8,460 bases of DNA. Source: Oscillospiraceae bacterium (lineage in GTDB: Bacteria; Bacillota; Clostridia; Oscillospirales; Acutalibacteraceae). Each line of letters begins with the position of its first letter. Position 1 is the stretch's first letter. The notes beneath the pieces are model-generated. The model was not told the origin of the DNA, searched no databases, and saw only the letters and a program-made list of their open reading frames with translations. This document shows, one piece after another, positions 1-5,022 of this stretch. A program made the translations under genes and the position numbers. Location of the stretch: positions 1 through 8,460 of the forward strand of contig DNIP01000133.1 in the NCBI GenBank assembly GCA_003499325.1. Reading direction: 5' to 3'.

Positions 1-935
1 ACGCTGATCATATCGGTGGAGTCGATGGTCTCCCAGTTGTCGGCGTCCTTGATGGTGAAGGAAACCTTGATGCTGTCGATATCTACGATATCGTGCTCCT
101 CCATATCGAGCTTGTAGAAGGTGACCACATCCACGGCGCGTTTATTGGGCAGGATCGTGCTGTTCATCGCCGAGGTCATGGTGTAGCCGTTGACGACGAC
201 GTCCTTCGCTCTGACGGCGATCTTCTGATCGGTGCCGTTGTACATATAGACCATCAGCTCCGCTCCGTCGGAATAAGCGCGGTCAATGTTGACGCCCTTG
301 AAGATGATCTTGATATCGTCTTTATCATAGGCGACCTGACCGCTCTCGTCACATTCGACCTCTTCATCCTGCTTGGCGGAGGTCTCGACCGTGATCAGAT
401 CGGTCGTCGTGATGGGGTTATAGGTCTTTGCGTCAACCAGCCTGACGGCAAACTCGACCTTTTTGATCGAGGTGATGTTCGCGATCGCGAGCTTGAAGTA
501 GGGCAGGGTCAGCGAGCAATCCGCGCTCTTTGCGGCGGCGATCTTGCCGTTGAGCTCAGGAGTGATCATATAGCCGTTGACAATCGAATAGGGCGACTGC
601 GCGACGATCTCTTTGTTGCTCCTGTTCTCGATATTCAGCTGCAGCTGCGGGCCGGATACCGCGGTATAGTCGATCCCCTTGACGGAGACAGAGAGGTTTT
701 CATCTTCATATAGCTTCTTTTGCTCCGCGACTTCGGGCTTTTTATCAAAGGAGCTGATGAACTTCTTCAAGCTCAGCGAGTTGCCGTCCTCGGTCGGAGG
801 AACGGAATCGGGCGTTTGCGGCGCCTGTGTTTCCTCCTGCGGCGCCTGTGTCGGTGTAGAATCCTTAGTATTGCCGCACGCACACGCCAGCAAAGCCGCC
901 AAAGCACAAAGCGCAAGACATATGATTCGTTTCAT
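1..935 (-). CDS. Lipoprotein with two tandem copies of a ~110-residue domain (partial, C-terminus outside window)
   Basis: I do not recognise a named family. The frame is open from ATG at 935 to the left edge (311 codons, no stop), so the C-terminus is missing. Residues 1-17 are a lipoprotein signal peptide (MKRI then a hydrophobic run) ending in LLAC, so Cys18 is the likely lipidated residue; Cys20 is a weaker alternative. Residues 22-50 form a Thr/Pro/Gln/Glu-rich linker. Residues about 75-185 and 202-311 are two copies of the same domain: both open with Y-(E/D)-x-(D/E)-(N/D) and a KG(I/V) segment, both carry VNGY(M/T)-x-T in the middle (119-124 and 248-253), and both end with a (K)V-x-F-x-(V/I) strand and a TTDL/STDM motif. 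The alternating polar/hydrophobic pattern suggests beta-sandwich, Ig-like modules, probably outside the membrane. TAAGGAGA (943-950) lies 7 bases before the ATG. Transcription diverges from phoH. Function unknown; substrate or ligand binding on the cell surface is only a guess. Confidence 0.88.
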   Translation of the reverse strand, partial: MKRIICLALCALAALLACACGNTKDSTPTQAPQEETQAPQTPDSVPPTEDGNSLSLKKFISSFDKKPEVAEQKKLYEDENLSVSVKGIDYTAVSGPQLQLNIENRSNKEIVAQSPYSIVNGYMITPELNGKIAAAKSADCSLTLPYFKLAIANITSIKKVEFAVRLVDAKTYNPITTTDLITVETSAKQDEEVECDESGQVAYDKDDIKIIFKGVNIDRAYSDGAELMVYMYNGTDQKIAVRAKDVVVNGYTMTSAMNSTILPNKRAVDVVTFYKLDMEEHDIVDIDSIKVSFTIKDADNWETIDSTDMIS

Positions 936-1004
936 GAAATGATCTCCTTATTCATAACACATAATGAATAGTATTTTGTTGTATTTCAAATTGGGCTAAC
1001 GTTT

Positions 1005-1034
1005 ATTATACTATAATTAATTCTCAAATGTCAA
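1005..1034 (-). promoter_or_regulatory. Sigma-A-type promoter of the leftward lipoprotein gene
   Basis: Read on the minus strand, a perfect TTGACA (1029-1034) is followed after 18 bases by a perfect TATAAT (1005-1010). Initiation would fall near 998, giving a leader of about 60 bases before the ATG at 935. Both hexamers match consensus and the region is AT-rich, unlike the coding DNA around it. Confidence 0.82.
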
Positions 1035-1051
1035 TAATATGATTGTTATCC

Positions 1052-1072
1052 GCCAAAATTAGGCGTTTTGGC
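1052..1072. promoter_or_regulatory. Inverted repeat between two divergent promoters (possible operator)
   Basis: GCCAAAA (1052-1058) and TTTTGGC (1066-1072) form perfect 7-base arms around TTAGGCG. It lies upstream of the -35 boxes of both the leftward lipoprotein promoter and the rightward phoH promoter. No gene ends here, so it is not a terminator. A shared regulator site is possible, but no known operator consensus is recognised. Confidence 0.35.
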
Positions 1073-1103
1073 AATTTTAATAGAATTTATTTGAAAATTA
1101 TAG

Positions 1104-1132
1104 TTGATTTTCACAGAATTTTATGATATAAT
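1104..1132 (+). promoter_or_regulatory. Extended -10 sigma-A promoter of phoH
   Basis: TTGATT (1104-1109), a 17-base spacer and a perfect TATAAT (1127-1132) preceded by TG one base upstream (1124-1125, TGnTATAAT). An A/T-rich tract at about 1073-1103 could act as an UP element. Predicted initiation near 1139 leaves a leader of about 40 bases before the ATG at 1182. Confidence 0.82.
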
Positions 1133-1181
1133 CAATAGACATATAAAACGAAAAGTATCATTCTTTTCTGCAAGAGGACAT

Positions 1182-2153
1182 ATGGAACAGATTATCAACA
1201 TTGATCGTATGGAGCATGCCGCGGCGTTATTCGGCAGCTTTGATTCCAACATTAAAATTATTGAAGATGAGTTCGGCGTGCGCGTTCACGCGCGTGACAG
1301 CGAGCTCAAAATCTCGGGTGACGCAGAGGGTGTGCTCAAGGCGAGCAAGGTTATCGACAGCCTGCTCAGTCTGCTCAACCGCGGCGAACAGCTCTCGGAG
1401 CAGAACATCACCTACTGTATCTCGCTGGTCAACGACGGCAGTGAGGAGAAGATCGAAACGCTCGCCTCCGACTGCGTCTGTGTGACCGCCAAGGGTAAGC
1501 CCATCAAGCCCAAGACGATGGGGCAAAAGCGCTATTGCTCCGCGATCGAGAACAATACGATCACCATCGCCGTAGGCCCTGCCGGTACCGGTAAGACCTA
1601 TCTGGCGGTTGCGATGGCGGTGACTGCCTTCCGCAGTAAGGAGGTCAACCGCATCATCCTCACCCGACCCGCCGTAGAAGCGGGCGAGAAGCTGGGCTTT
1701 CTGCCGGGCGATCTGCAAAGCAAGGTCGATCCTTACCTGCGGCCGCTGTATGACGCACTCTTCGATATGCTGGGCGCCGAGACCTATCAGAAATATCTGG
1801 AGAGAGGGAATATCGAGGTAGCTCCCTTAGCATATATGCGCGGCAGAACGCTGGACGACAGCTTCATCATCCTCGACGAGGCGCAGAACACCACCTCCGA
1901 GCAGATGAAAATGTTCCTCACCCGACTGGGCAACAACTCCAAGATGGTCATCACGGGCGACATCACCCAGATCGACCTGCCCTCGGGAGCGAAATCAGGC
2001 TTGAAGGAAGCGGTCAAGATCCTCAAGGGGATCAAGGGCATCGAGCGCATGACCTTTTCCGACAAGGACGTTGTGCGGCATCGACTGGTACAGGATATCA
2101 TCCGCGCGTATGAAAAGGCGCAGGAGCGCAGCAGAAGCAACAAGCCGCAGTAG
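1182..2153 (+). CDS. phoH: PhoH-family ATPase
   Basis: PhoH-like cytoplasmic P-loop ATPase of the PhoH/YbeZ group, 323 residues, which is normal for the family (about 320). An N-terminal KH-like RNA-binding region (about 1-65) precedes the ATPase core. Walker A is GPAGTGKT (132-139), followed by the PhoH-typical [17 protein letters not shown] block (161-177), GRTLDDSF (221-228), Walker B IILDEAQN (229-236), and TGD (258-260) as the sensor-like motif. The family is tied to RNA metabolism and often sits beside ybeY, as here. The ATG at 1182 is chosen because AGAGGA (1173-1178) sits just upstream, the protein then matches the usual N-terminus, and the longer in-frame TTG at 1104 lies inside the -35 box. 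The spacing from that site to the ATG is short (3 bases). The exact cellular role of the family is unsettled; the historic phosphate-starvation name should not be read as function. Confidence 0.95.
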   Translation: MEQIINIDRMEHAAALFGSFDSNIKIIEDEFGVRVHARDSELKISGDAEGVLKASKVIDSLLSLLNRGEQLSEQNITYCISLVNDGSEEKIETLASDCVCVTAKGKPIKPKTMGQKRYCSAIENNTITIAVGPAGTGKTYLAVAMAVTAFRSKEVNRIILTRPAVEAGEKLGFLPGDLQSKVDPYLRPLYDALFDMLGAETYQKYLERGNIEVAPLAYMRGRTLDDSFIILDEAQNTTSEQMKMFLTRLGNNSKMVITGDITQIDLPSGAKSGLKEAVKILKGIKGIERMTFSDKDVVRHRLVQDIIRAYEKAQERSRSNKPQ

Positions 2154-2261
2154 TGTGCGACTTAGGTTCTAATCATTATATATATAAGAGAGGTAGCAAG
2201 GACGCGTTAACGAAGGATATAGTTTGGTTATGGATTTGCCGGTAATGACGACCGCCAGTAA

Positions 2262-2270
2262 TGCTATACT
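2262..2270 (+). promoter_or_regulatory. Possible extended -10 promoter upstream of ybeY
   Basis: TGCTATACT gives a TGn extended -10 with TATACT at 2265-2270. No good -35 box stands 16-18 bases upstream (GTAATG at 2242-2247), so the case rests on the extended -10. Initiation would be near 2277, about 55 bases before ybeY. Confidence 0.35.
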
Positions 2271-2295
2271 GCTCCGTATTCAGGCGTAACATGAT

Positions 2296-2312
2296 CTCAT
2301 CGTATCGATGAG
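2296..2312 (+). promoter_or_regulatory. Hairpin in the ybeY leader
   Basis: CTCATCG (2296-2302) and CGATGAG (2306-2312) form a perfect 7-base-pair stem with a TAT loop. It ends 6 bases before the purine-rich ribosome binding region AGAGAGTAGGGA (2319-2330). No T-tract follows, so it is not an intrinsic terminator. It could influence ribosome access or mRNA stability. Confidence 0.4.
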
Positions 2313-2332
2313 CCATAGAGAGAGTAGGGATT

Positions 2333-2833
2333 ATGATGTTTATGATGGCAATGGCAATCGACAAGGTGAAAGTGATTATCACCGACAGGCAGAAAAAGGT
2401 GCGCATTCCCACGGGACTGCGGATGCTGATCCGCCGCGCGTGCATCGCTGTTTTGCGCGAGGAAAAATTCGAGGGCGACAGCGAGGTCTCGGTGAGCTTT
2501 GTGGATAATGAAGAGATCCGCAAGCTGAACAAGGAGTTCAGAAATATCGACTCCGCCACCGACGTGCTCTCGTTCCCGTTGGGCGAGAATGGCGTGTATG
2601 ACGTCAACCCCGATACCGGGGCAAAGCTGCTCGGCGACGTCGTCATCTCGATGGAGCGCGCGCAGGAGCAGGCGATGGAATACGGCCACAGCTTTGAGCG
2701 CGAGGTGTGTTACCTCACGGTACACAGCATGCTCCATCTGCTCGGCTACGACCACATGGAGCCGCAGGAAAAGGCAGAGATGCGCTCAAAGGAAGAAACC
2801 GTCATGGCAAGGATCGGACTGAAAAGAATTTGA
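2333..2833 (+). CDS. ybeY: YbeY, 16S rRNA maturation endoribonuclease
   Basis: Zinc-dependent single-strand endoribonuclease acting in 16S rRNA 3'-end maturation and late 30S subunit quality control, in the cytoplasm. The family signature HSMLHLLGYDH (131-141) supplies the three zinc-binding histidines H131, H135 and H141. Also visible are the conserved LNKEFRNID...TDVLSFP segment (65-82) with R70, and LGDVVIS (100-106). Length is 166 residues, usual for the family (about 155-165). The start is uncertain: ATGs at 2333, 2336, 2342, 2345 and 2351 are all in frame. AGAGAGTAGGGA (2319-2330) would suit 2333-2342, and homologues usually begin near residues 7-11, so a few N-terminal residues may be spurious. 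It lies 179 bases after phoH; in Bacillus the HD-domain gene pgpH/yqfF occupies this gap. era follows after 136 bases. Confidence 0.95.
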   Translation: MMFMMAMAIDKVKVIITDRQKKVRIPTGLRMLIRRACIAVLREEKFEGDSEVSVSFVDNEEIRKLNKEFRNIDSATDVLSFPLGENGVYDVNPDTGAKLLGDVVISMERAQEQAMEYGHSFEREVCYLTVHSMLHLLGYDHMEPQEKAEMRSKEETVMARIGLKRI

Positions 2834-2864
2834 CGCCGATGATTTGAGATCAGAAAGTAAACGG

Positions 2865-2888
2865 GGCGCACGCCGCAAAGCGTGCGCC
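2865..2888 (+). terminator. Strong hairpin after ybeY, possible weak terminator
   Basis: GGCGCACGC (2865-2873) pairs perfectly with GCGTGCGCC (2880-2888) around CGCAAA, a 9-base-pair GC-rich stem 31 bases after the ybeY stop. The following bases (TTATACTAAG) are only a poor T-tract, so termination may be partial; a 3'-end stabilising role is equally possible. Confidence 0.5.
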
Positions 2889-2909
2889 TTATACTAAGTA
2901 GCAAAACTA

Positions 2910-2938
2910 TTGACAATCCCGCGTTTTTTCGGTATAAC
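2910..2938 (+). promoter_or_regulatory. Sigma-A promoter of era
   Basis: Perfect TTGACA (2910-2915), a 17-base spacer and TATAAC (2933-2938). Initiation near 2945 gives a short leader of about 25 bases containing the ribosome binding site of era. Confidence 0.8.
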
Positions 2939-2969
2939 ATTGGTTGATAAAAGATAAAGGAAAACGATT

Positions 2970-3884
2970 ATGAACAATCAACAAAGATCCGTATTTGTCA
3001 CCATCGTCGGCGTCCCGAATGTCGGCAAAAGCTCCATTCTGAACCGCATCTTGGGTCACAAGATCGCGATCGTCAGCTCTAAGCCCCAGACCACCCGCAC
3101 CCGTATCACGGGCATCCTCACTGACGGCGACGATCAGCTGGTGTTCATCGACACCCCCGGTCTGTTAAAGCCCCGCAACGAGCTGGGCGAATATATGGTC
3201 AAGGCGATCAACGAGAGCGTGCAGGGCGGCGACGTTGCCGTGCTGGTGGTCGAAGCGACTGGCGGTGTACGCAAGGGTGAGCTGAGCCTGATCGAAAAGC
3301 TCAAAAAATCCGATATGCCCGCGATCCTCGCGATCAACAAGATCGATATGCTCAAGAATAAAAAGGAAGAGCTGATGGAGGCGATCCTCGCTTACAGCGA
3401 GCTGTATAACTTTGGCGCGGTCGTGCCGATCTCCGCTCAGACGGGCGAGGGCTTCCCCGCGTTGACAGACGAGCTGAAAAAGCATTGCGTCGAGGGCGGT
3501 CATTTCTTTGACGATGACGCCCTGACCGACCAGCCCGAGAAGGTGATCGTCTCCGAGATCATCCGCGAAAAGATCCTGCGGCTGTGTGACAAGGAGATCC
3601 CCCACGGCACCGCGGTGGTGATCGAGAGCCTTAAGGAGCGTGAAAACGGCGAACTCATGGATATCGAGGCGACCATCTACTGCGAGCGCGACTCCCACAA
3701 GGGCATCATCATCGGCAAGAAGGGCGCCATGCTCAAGAAGATCTCGACCTTTGCAAGGCAGGATATCGAGCGCTTCTTCGGCTGCAAGGTGAACCTGCAA
3801 ACGTGGGTCAAGGTCAAGGAGGACTGGCGCAACCGCCGCGCGCTGCTGACGAACTTCGGCTACGATAAAAAGAGCTTTGATTGA
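2970..3884 (+). CDS. era: GTPase Era, 30S ribosomal subunit assembly
   Basis: Essential GTPase that binds the 3' end of 16S rRNA and checks late small-subunit assembly. An N-terminal Ras-like G domain carries G1 GVPNVGKS (14-21), a G2 region with QTTRTRITG (40-48), G3 DTPG (61-64), G4 NKID (123-126) and G5 SAQ (155-157). A C-terminal KH domain follows, with the linker segment KVIVSEIIREKIL (191-203) and the RNA-binding GKKG loop (249-252). Length is 304 residues, normal. The ATG at 2970 has AAAGGAA (2956-2962) 7 bases upstream. Era is flanked by a candidate promoter and a good terminator, so it is probably transcribed mostly as a single gene, unlike the operon arrangement of many relatives. 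Its place just after ybeY is functionally coherent, since both act on the 16S 3' end. Confidence 0.97.
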   Translation: MNNQQRSVFVTIVGVPNVGKSSILNRILGHKIAIVSSKPQTTRTRITGILTDGDDQLVFIDTPGLLKPRNELGEYMVKAINESVQGGDVAVLVVEATGGVRKGELSLIEKLKKSDMPAILAINKIDMLKNKKEELMEAILAYSELYNFGAVVPISAQTGEGFPALTDELKKHCVEGGHFFDDDALTDQPEKVIVSEIIREKILRLCDKEIPHGTAVVIESLKERENGELMDIEATIYCERDSHKGIIIGKKGAMLKKISTFARQDIERFFGCKVNLQTWVKVKEDWRNRRALLTNFGYDKKSFD

Positions 3885-3903
3885 TCCTTTTCTGCAAATA
3901 CCG

Positions 3904-3928
3904 ACTCCCTCAAACGAGGGAGTTTTTT
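3904..3928 (+). terminator. Intrinsic terminator of era
   Basis: ACTCCCTC (3904-3911) pairs with GAGGGAGT (3916-3923) around an AAAC loop, followed directly by a run of Ts to 3928. It lies 20 bases after the era stop codon. Confidence 0.88.
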
Positions 3929-3954
3929 GTTGTCGATTTCGGTCGATATTCCTC

Positions 3955-3983
3955 TTGATATGCTCATTCTTTTATGATAAAAT
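3955..3983 (+). promoter_or_regulatory. Extended -10 promoter of yqzL-recO(-mutS2)
   Basis: TTGATA (3955-3960), a 17-base spacer and TAAAAT (3978-3983) with TG one base upstream (3975-3976). Initiation would be near 3990, leaving a leader of about 140 bases. A second TATAAT at 4073-4078 lacks a matching -35. The -10 region lies within a perfect palindrome described separately. Confidence 0.68.
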
Positions 3984-3988
3984 CATAA
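3972..3988. promoter_or_regulatory. 17-base palindrome covering the -10 box (possible operator)
   Basis: TTATGAT (3972-3978) and ATCATAA (3982-3988) are perfect 7-base arms around AAA. The palindrome covers the TGn element and the -10 hexamer of the yqzL-recO promoter, where a bound repressor would block RNA polymerase. AT-rich palindromes also occur by chance, so this is only a candidate. Confidence 0.35.
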
Positions 3989-4129
3989 TGGTGTGGTTTC
4001 TGACGAAATCAGCGACCGATTACGAATATTTTCCATCTACATATTTCACGCGATAATGCCCACCCATCTCGGTATAATAACCATAGGGTGACTGTTGATA
4101 TCCTATACCATAGTAAAGGGAATGATCGT

Positions 4130-4294
4130 GTGAAAGACGAAAAAGACGCGTGGAGATCGTTTACCGAGAGCGGCAGTGTCATGGATTATCTTGCCTATAA
4201 GGAGCTCCAGCACAAGCGCGGCGGTGAACAGCAAGAGGGCAAGGATGAAGTTCAAAACCAAGGGTCTGATCATCAAACAGCAGAATATCGGTGA
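4130..4294 (+). CDS. yqzL: YqzL-like small protein
   Basis: A 54-residue protein of unknown function. Its N-terminal half, MKDEKDAWRSFTESG then V-MDYLAYKEL, matches the pattern I recall for the YqzL family (W-x2-F-x2-(T/S)-G-x-(V/I)-x2-YL-x2-KE), whose gene sits between era and recO in Bacillus; the identical position here supports the call. The C-terminal half (about 28-54) is polar, rich in Gln/Glu/Lys/Asp and probably disordered. The GTG start at 4130 is chosen because AAAGGGA (4115-4121) is 8 bases upstream and the family begins here; an in-frame GTG at 4088 would add 14 residues without a good ribosome binding site. Its last 50 bases overlap recO in another frame, so residues 39-54 share DNA with the RecO N-terminus and the two are probably translationally coupled. 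Confidence 0.72.
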   Translation: MKDEKDAWRSFTESGSVMDYLAYKELQHKRGGEQQEGKDEVQNQGSDHQTAEYR

Positions 4295-4994
4295 GCGTGA
4301 CAGGCTGGTATGGGTTTTGACAGAGAGCCACGGCATCCTGCGTGCCTTTGCGCGCGGCGCCAAGAATATCAAAAGCCCTAAGTGCGCCGGCACGGGGCTT
4401 TTATCATATGCGGCGCTGACGATCTTTGAGGGGCGCGACAGCTACAGCATCGACGAGGCAGAGGCGCTCGAGCAGTTCATCGGACTGCGCTCCGATATCG
4501 AGAATATGTCGCTCGCGCAGTACTTCTGCGAATTATGCCTGAACCTCTGTCCGACGGGGCAGGAGGCAAAGGAGCAGCTGCGGCTGGCGCTGAATTCGAT
4601 CTATCTTTTGGCGAACAAAAAGCGACCCGCGTTGCAGATCAAGATCTGCTTTGAGATGCGGTTGATCACTCTGTGCGGCTATATGCCCGACCTCGTGATG
4701 TGTGATATCTGCGGCACATATGAAGCGCCCGAGATGGTCTTTGTGCCCCATACGGGTAAGCTCTACTGTGCCTCCTGCGCGGACAAGCACGGCGTCCAAG
4801 GCGCGCGCCTGCCGATCGCGTCGATCACGGCGCTACGGCATACCGTGTACGCCGATTTTGACAAGCTCTTTTCCTTTGAGCTCAAGGAGGAGCTGTTGGC
4901 GCCCTTGTCCCTCGCGTCGGAGCGCTATGTCGCCTACATGACGCAAAAGGATTATCCGACCCTACAATTCTATAAAGCGATACAATCAGCCTGA
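4245..4994 (+). CDS. recO: RecO, recombination mediator
   Basis: RecO helps load RecA onto SSB-coated single-stranded DNA and anneals strands in the RecFOR pathway of gap repair. The protein has 249 residues, normal for the family. The N-terminal OB fold (about 1-80) starts with the typical KTKGLIIKQQNIGERDRLV segment (4-22) and contains FARGAKNIKS (35-44). A helical C-terminal domain follows, with a four-cysteine zinc site: C153 and C156 in CDIC, C175 and C178 in CASC. The ATG at 4245 has AAGAGGG (4233-4239) 5 bases upstream and fits the family start; an in-frame ATG at 4176 would add 23 unrelated residues encoded within yqzL. The start lies inside yqzL (50-base overlap), and mutS2 begins 28 bases after the stop, so the three are likely one transcript. 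Confidence 0.94.
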   Translation: MKFKTKGLIIKQQNIGERDRLVWVLTESHGILRAFARGAKNIKSPKCAGTGLLSYAALTIFEGRDSYSIDEAEALEQFIGLRSDIENMSLAQYFCELCLNLCPTGQEAKEQLRLALNSIYLLANKKRPALQIKICFEMRLITLCGYMPDLVMCDICGTYEAPEMVFVPHTGKLYCASCADKHGVQGARLPIASITALRHTVYADFDKLFSFELKEELLAPLSLASERYVAYMTQKDYPTLQFYKAIQSA

Positions 4995-5006
4995 TCGAAA
5001 GATCAG
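4991..5006 (+). promoter_or_regulatory. GAAA-tetraloop hairpin at the recO-mutS2 junction
   Basis: CTGATC (4991-4996) and GATCAG (5001-5006) form a perfect 6-base-pair stem closed by C-G around GAAA, a stable GNRA tetraloop. The recO stop codon (4992-4994) lies in its 5' arm and the mutS2 ATG follows 16 bases after the stem. There is no T-tract. It may affect mutS2 translation or mRNA processing. Confidence 0.45.
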
Positions 5007-5022
5007 CAACCATTGATGAACC

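Noticed and set aside
93..713. Plus-strand reading frame of about 200 codons across the leftward lipoprotein gene
   Set aside because: It is antisense to a clear minus-strand gene with signal peptide, ribosome binding site and promoter. Its product is a low-complexity D/G/L/I-rich sequence typical of the shadow of GC-rich codons.
2865..2888. GC-rich hairpin after ybeY as a confident rho-independent terminator
   Set aside because: The stem is strong but the T-tract is poor (TTATACTAAG), so it is listed only with moderate confidence.
4073..4078. TATAAT as a second promoter before yqzL
   Set aside because: No acceptable -35 hexamer lies 16-18 bases upstream and there is no TGn extension. The promoter at 3955-3983 is better.
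3929..4129. Riboswitch or T-box in the yqzL leader
   Set aside because: Only short weak stems such as GGTTTC/GAAATC near 3995-4010 are seen. There is no recognisable T-box sequence, conserved aptamer motif or leader terminator.
4176..4244. Upstream ATG extension of recO by 23 codons
   Set aside because: The extra residues do not resemble RecO N-termini and are encoded inside yqzL. The ATG at 4245 has its own ribosome binding site and fits the family.
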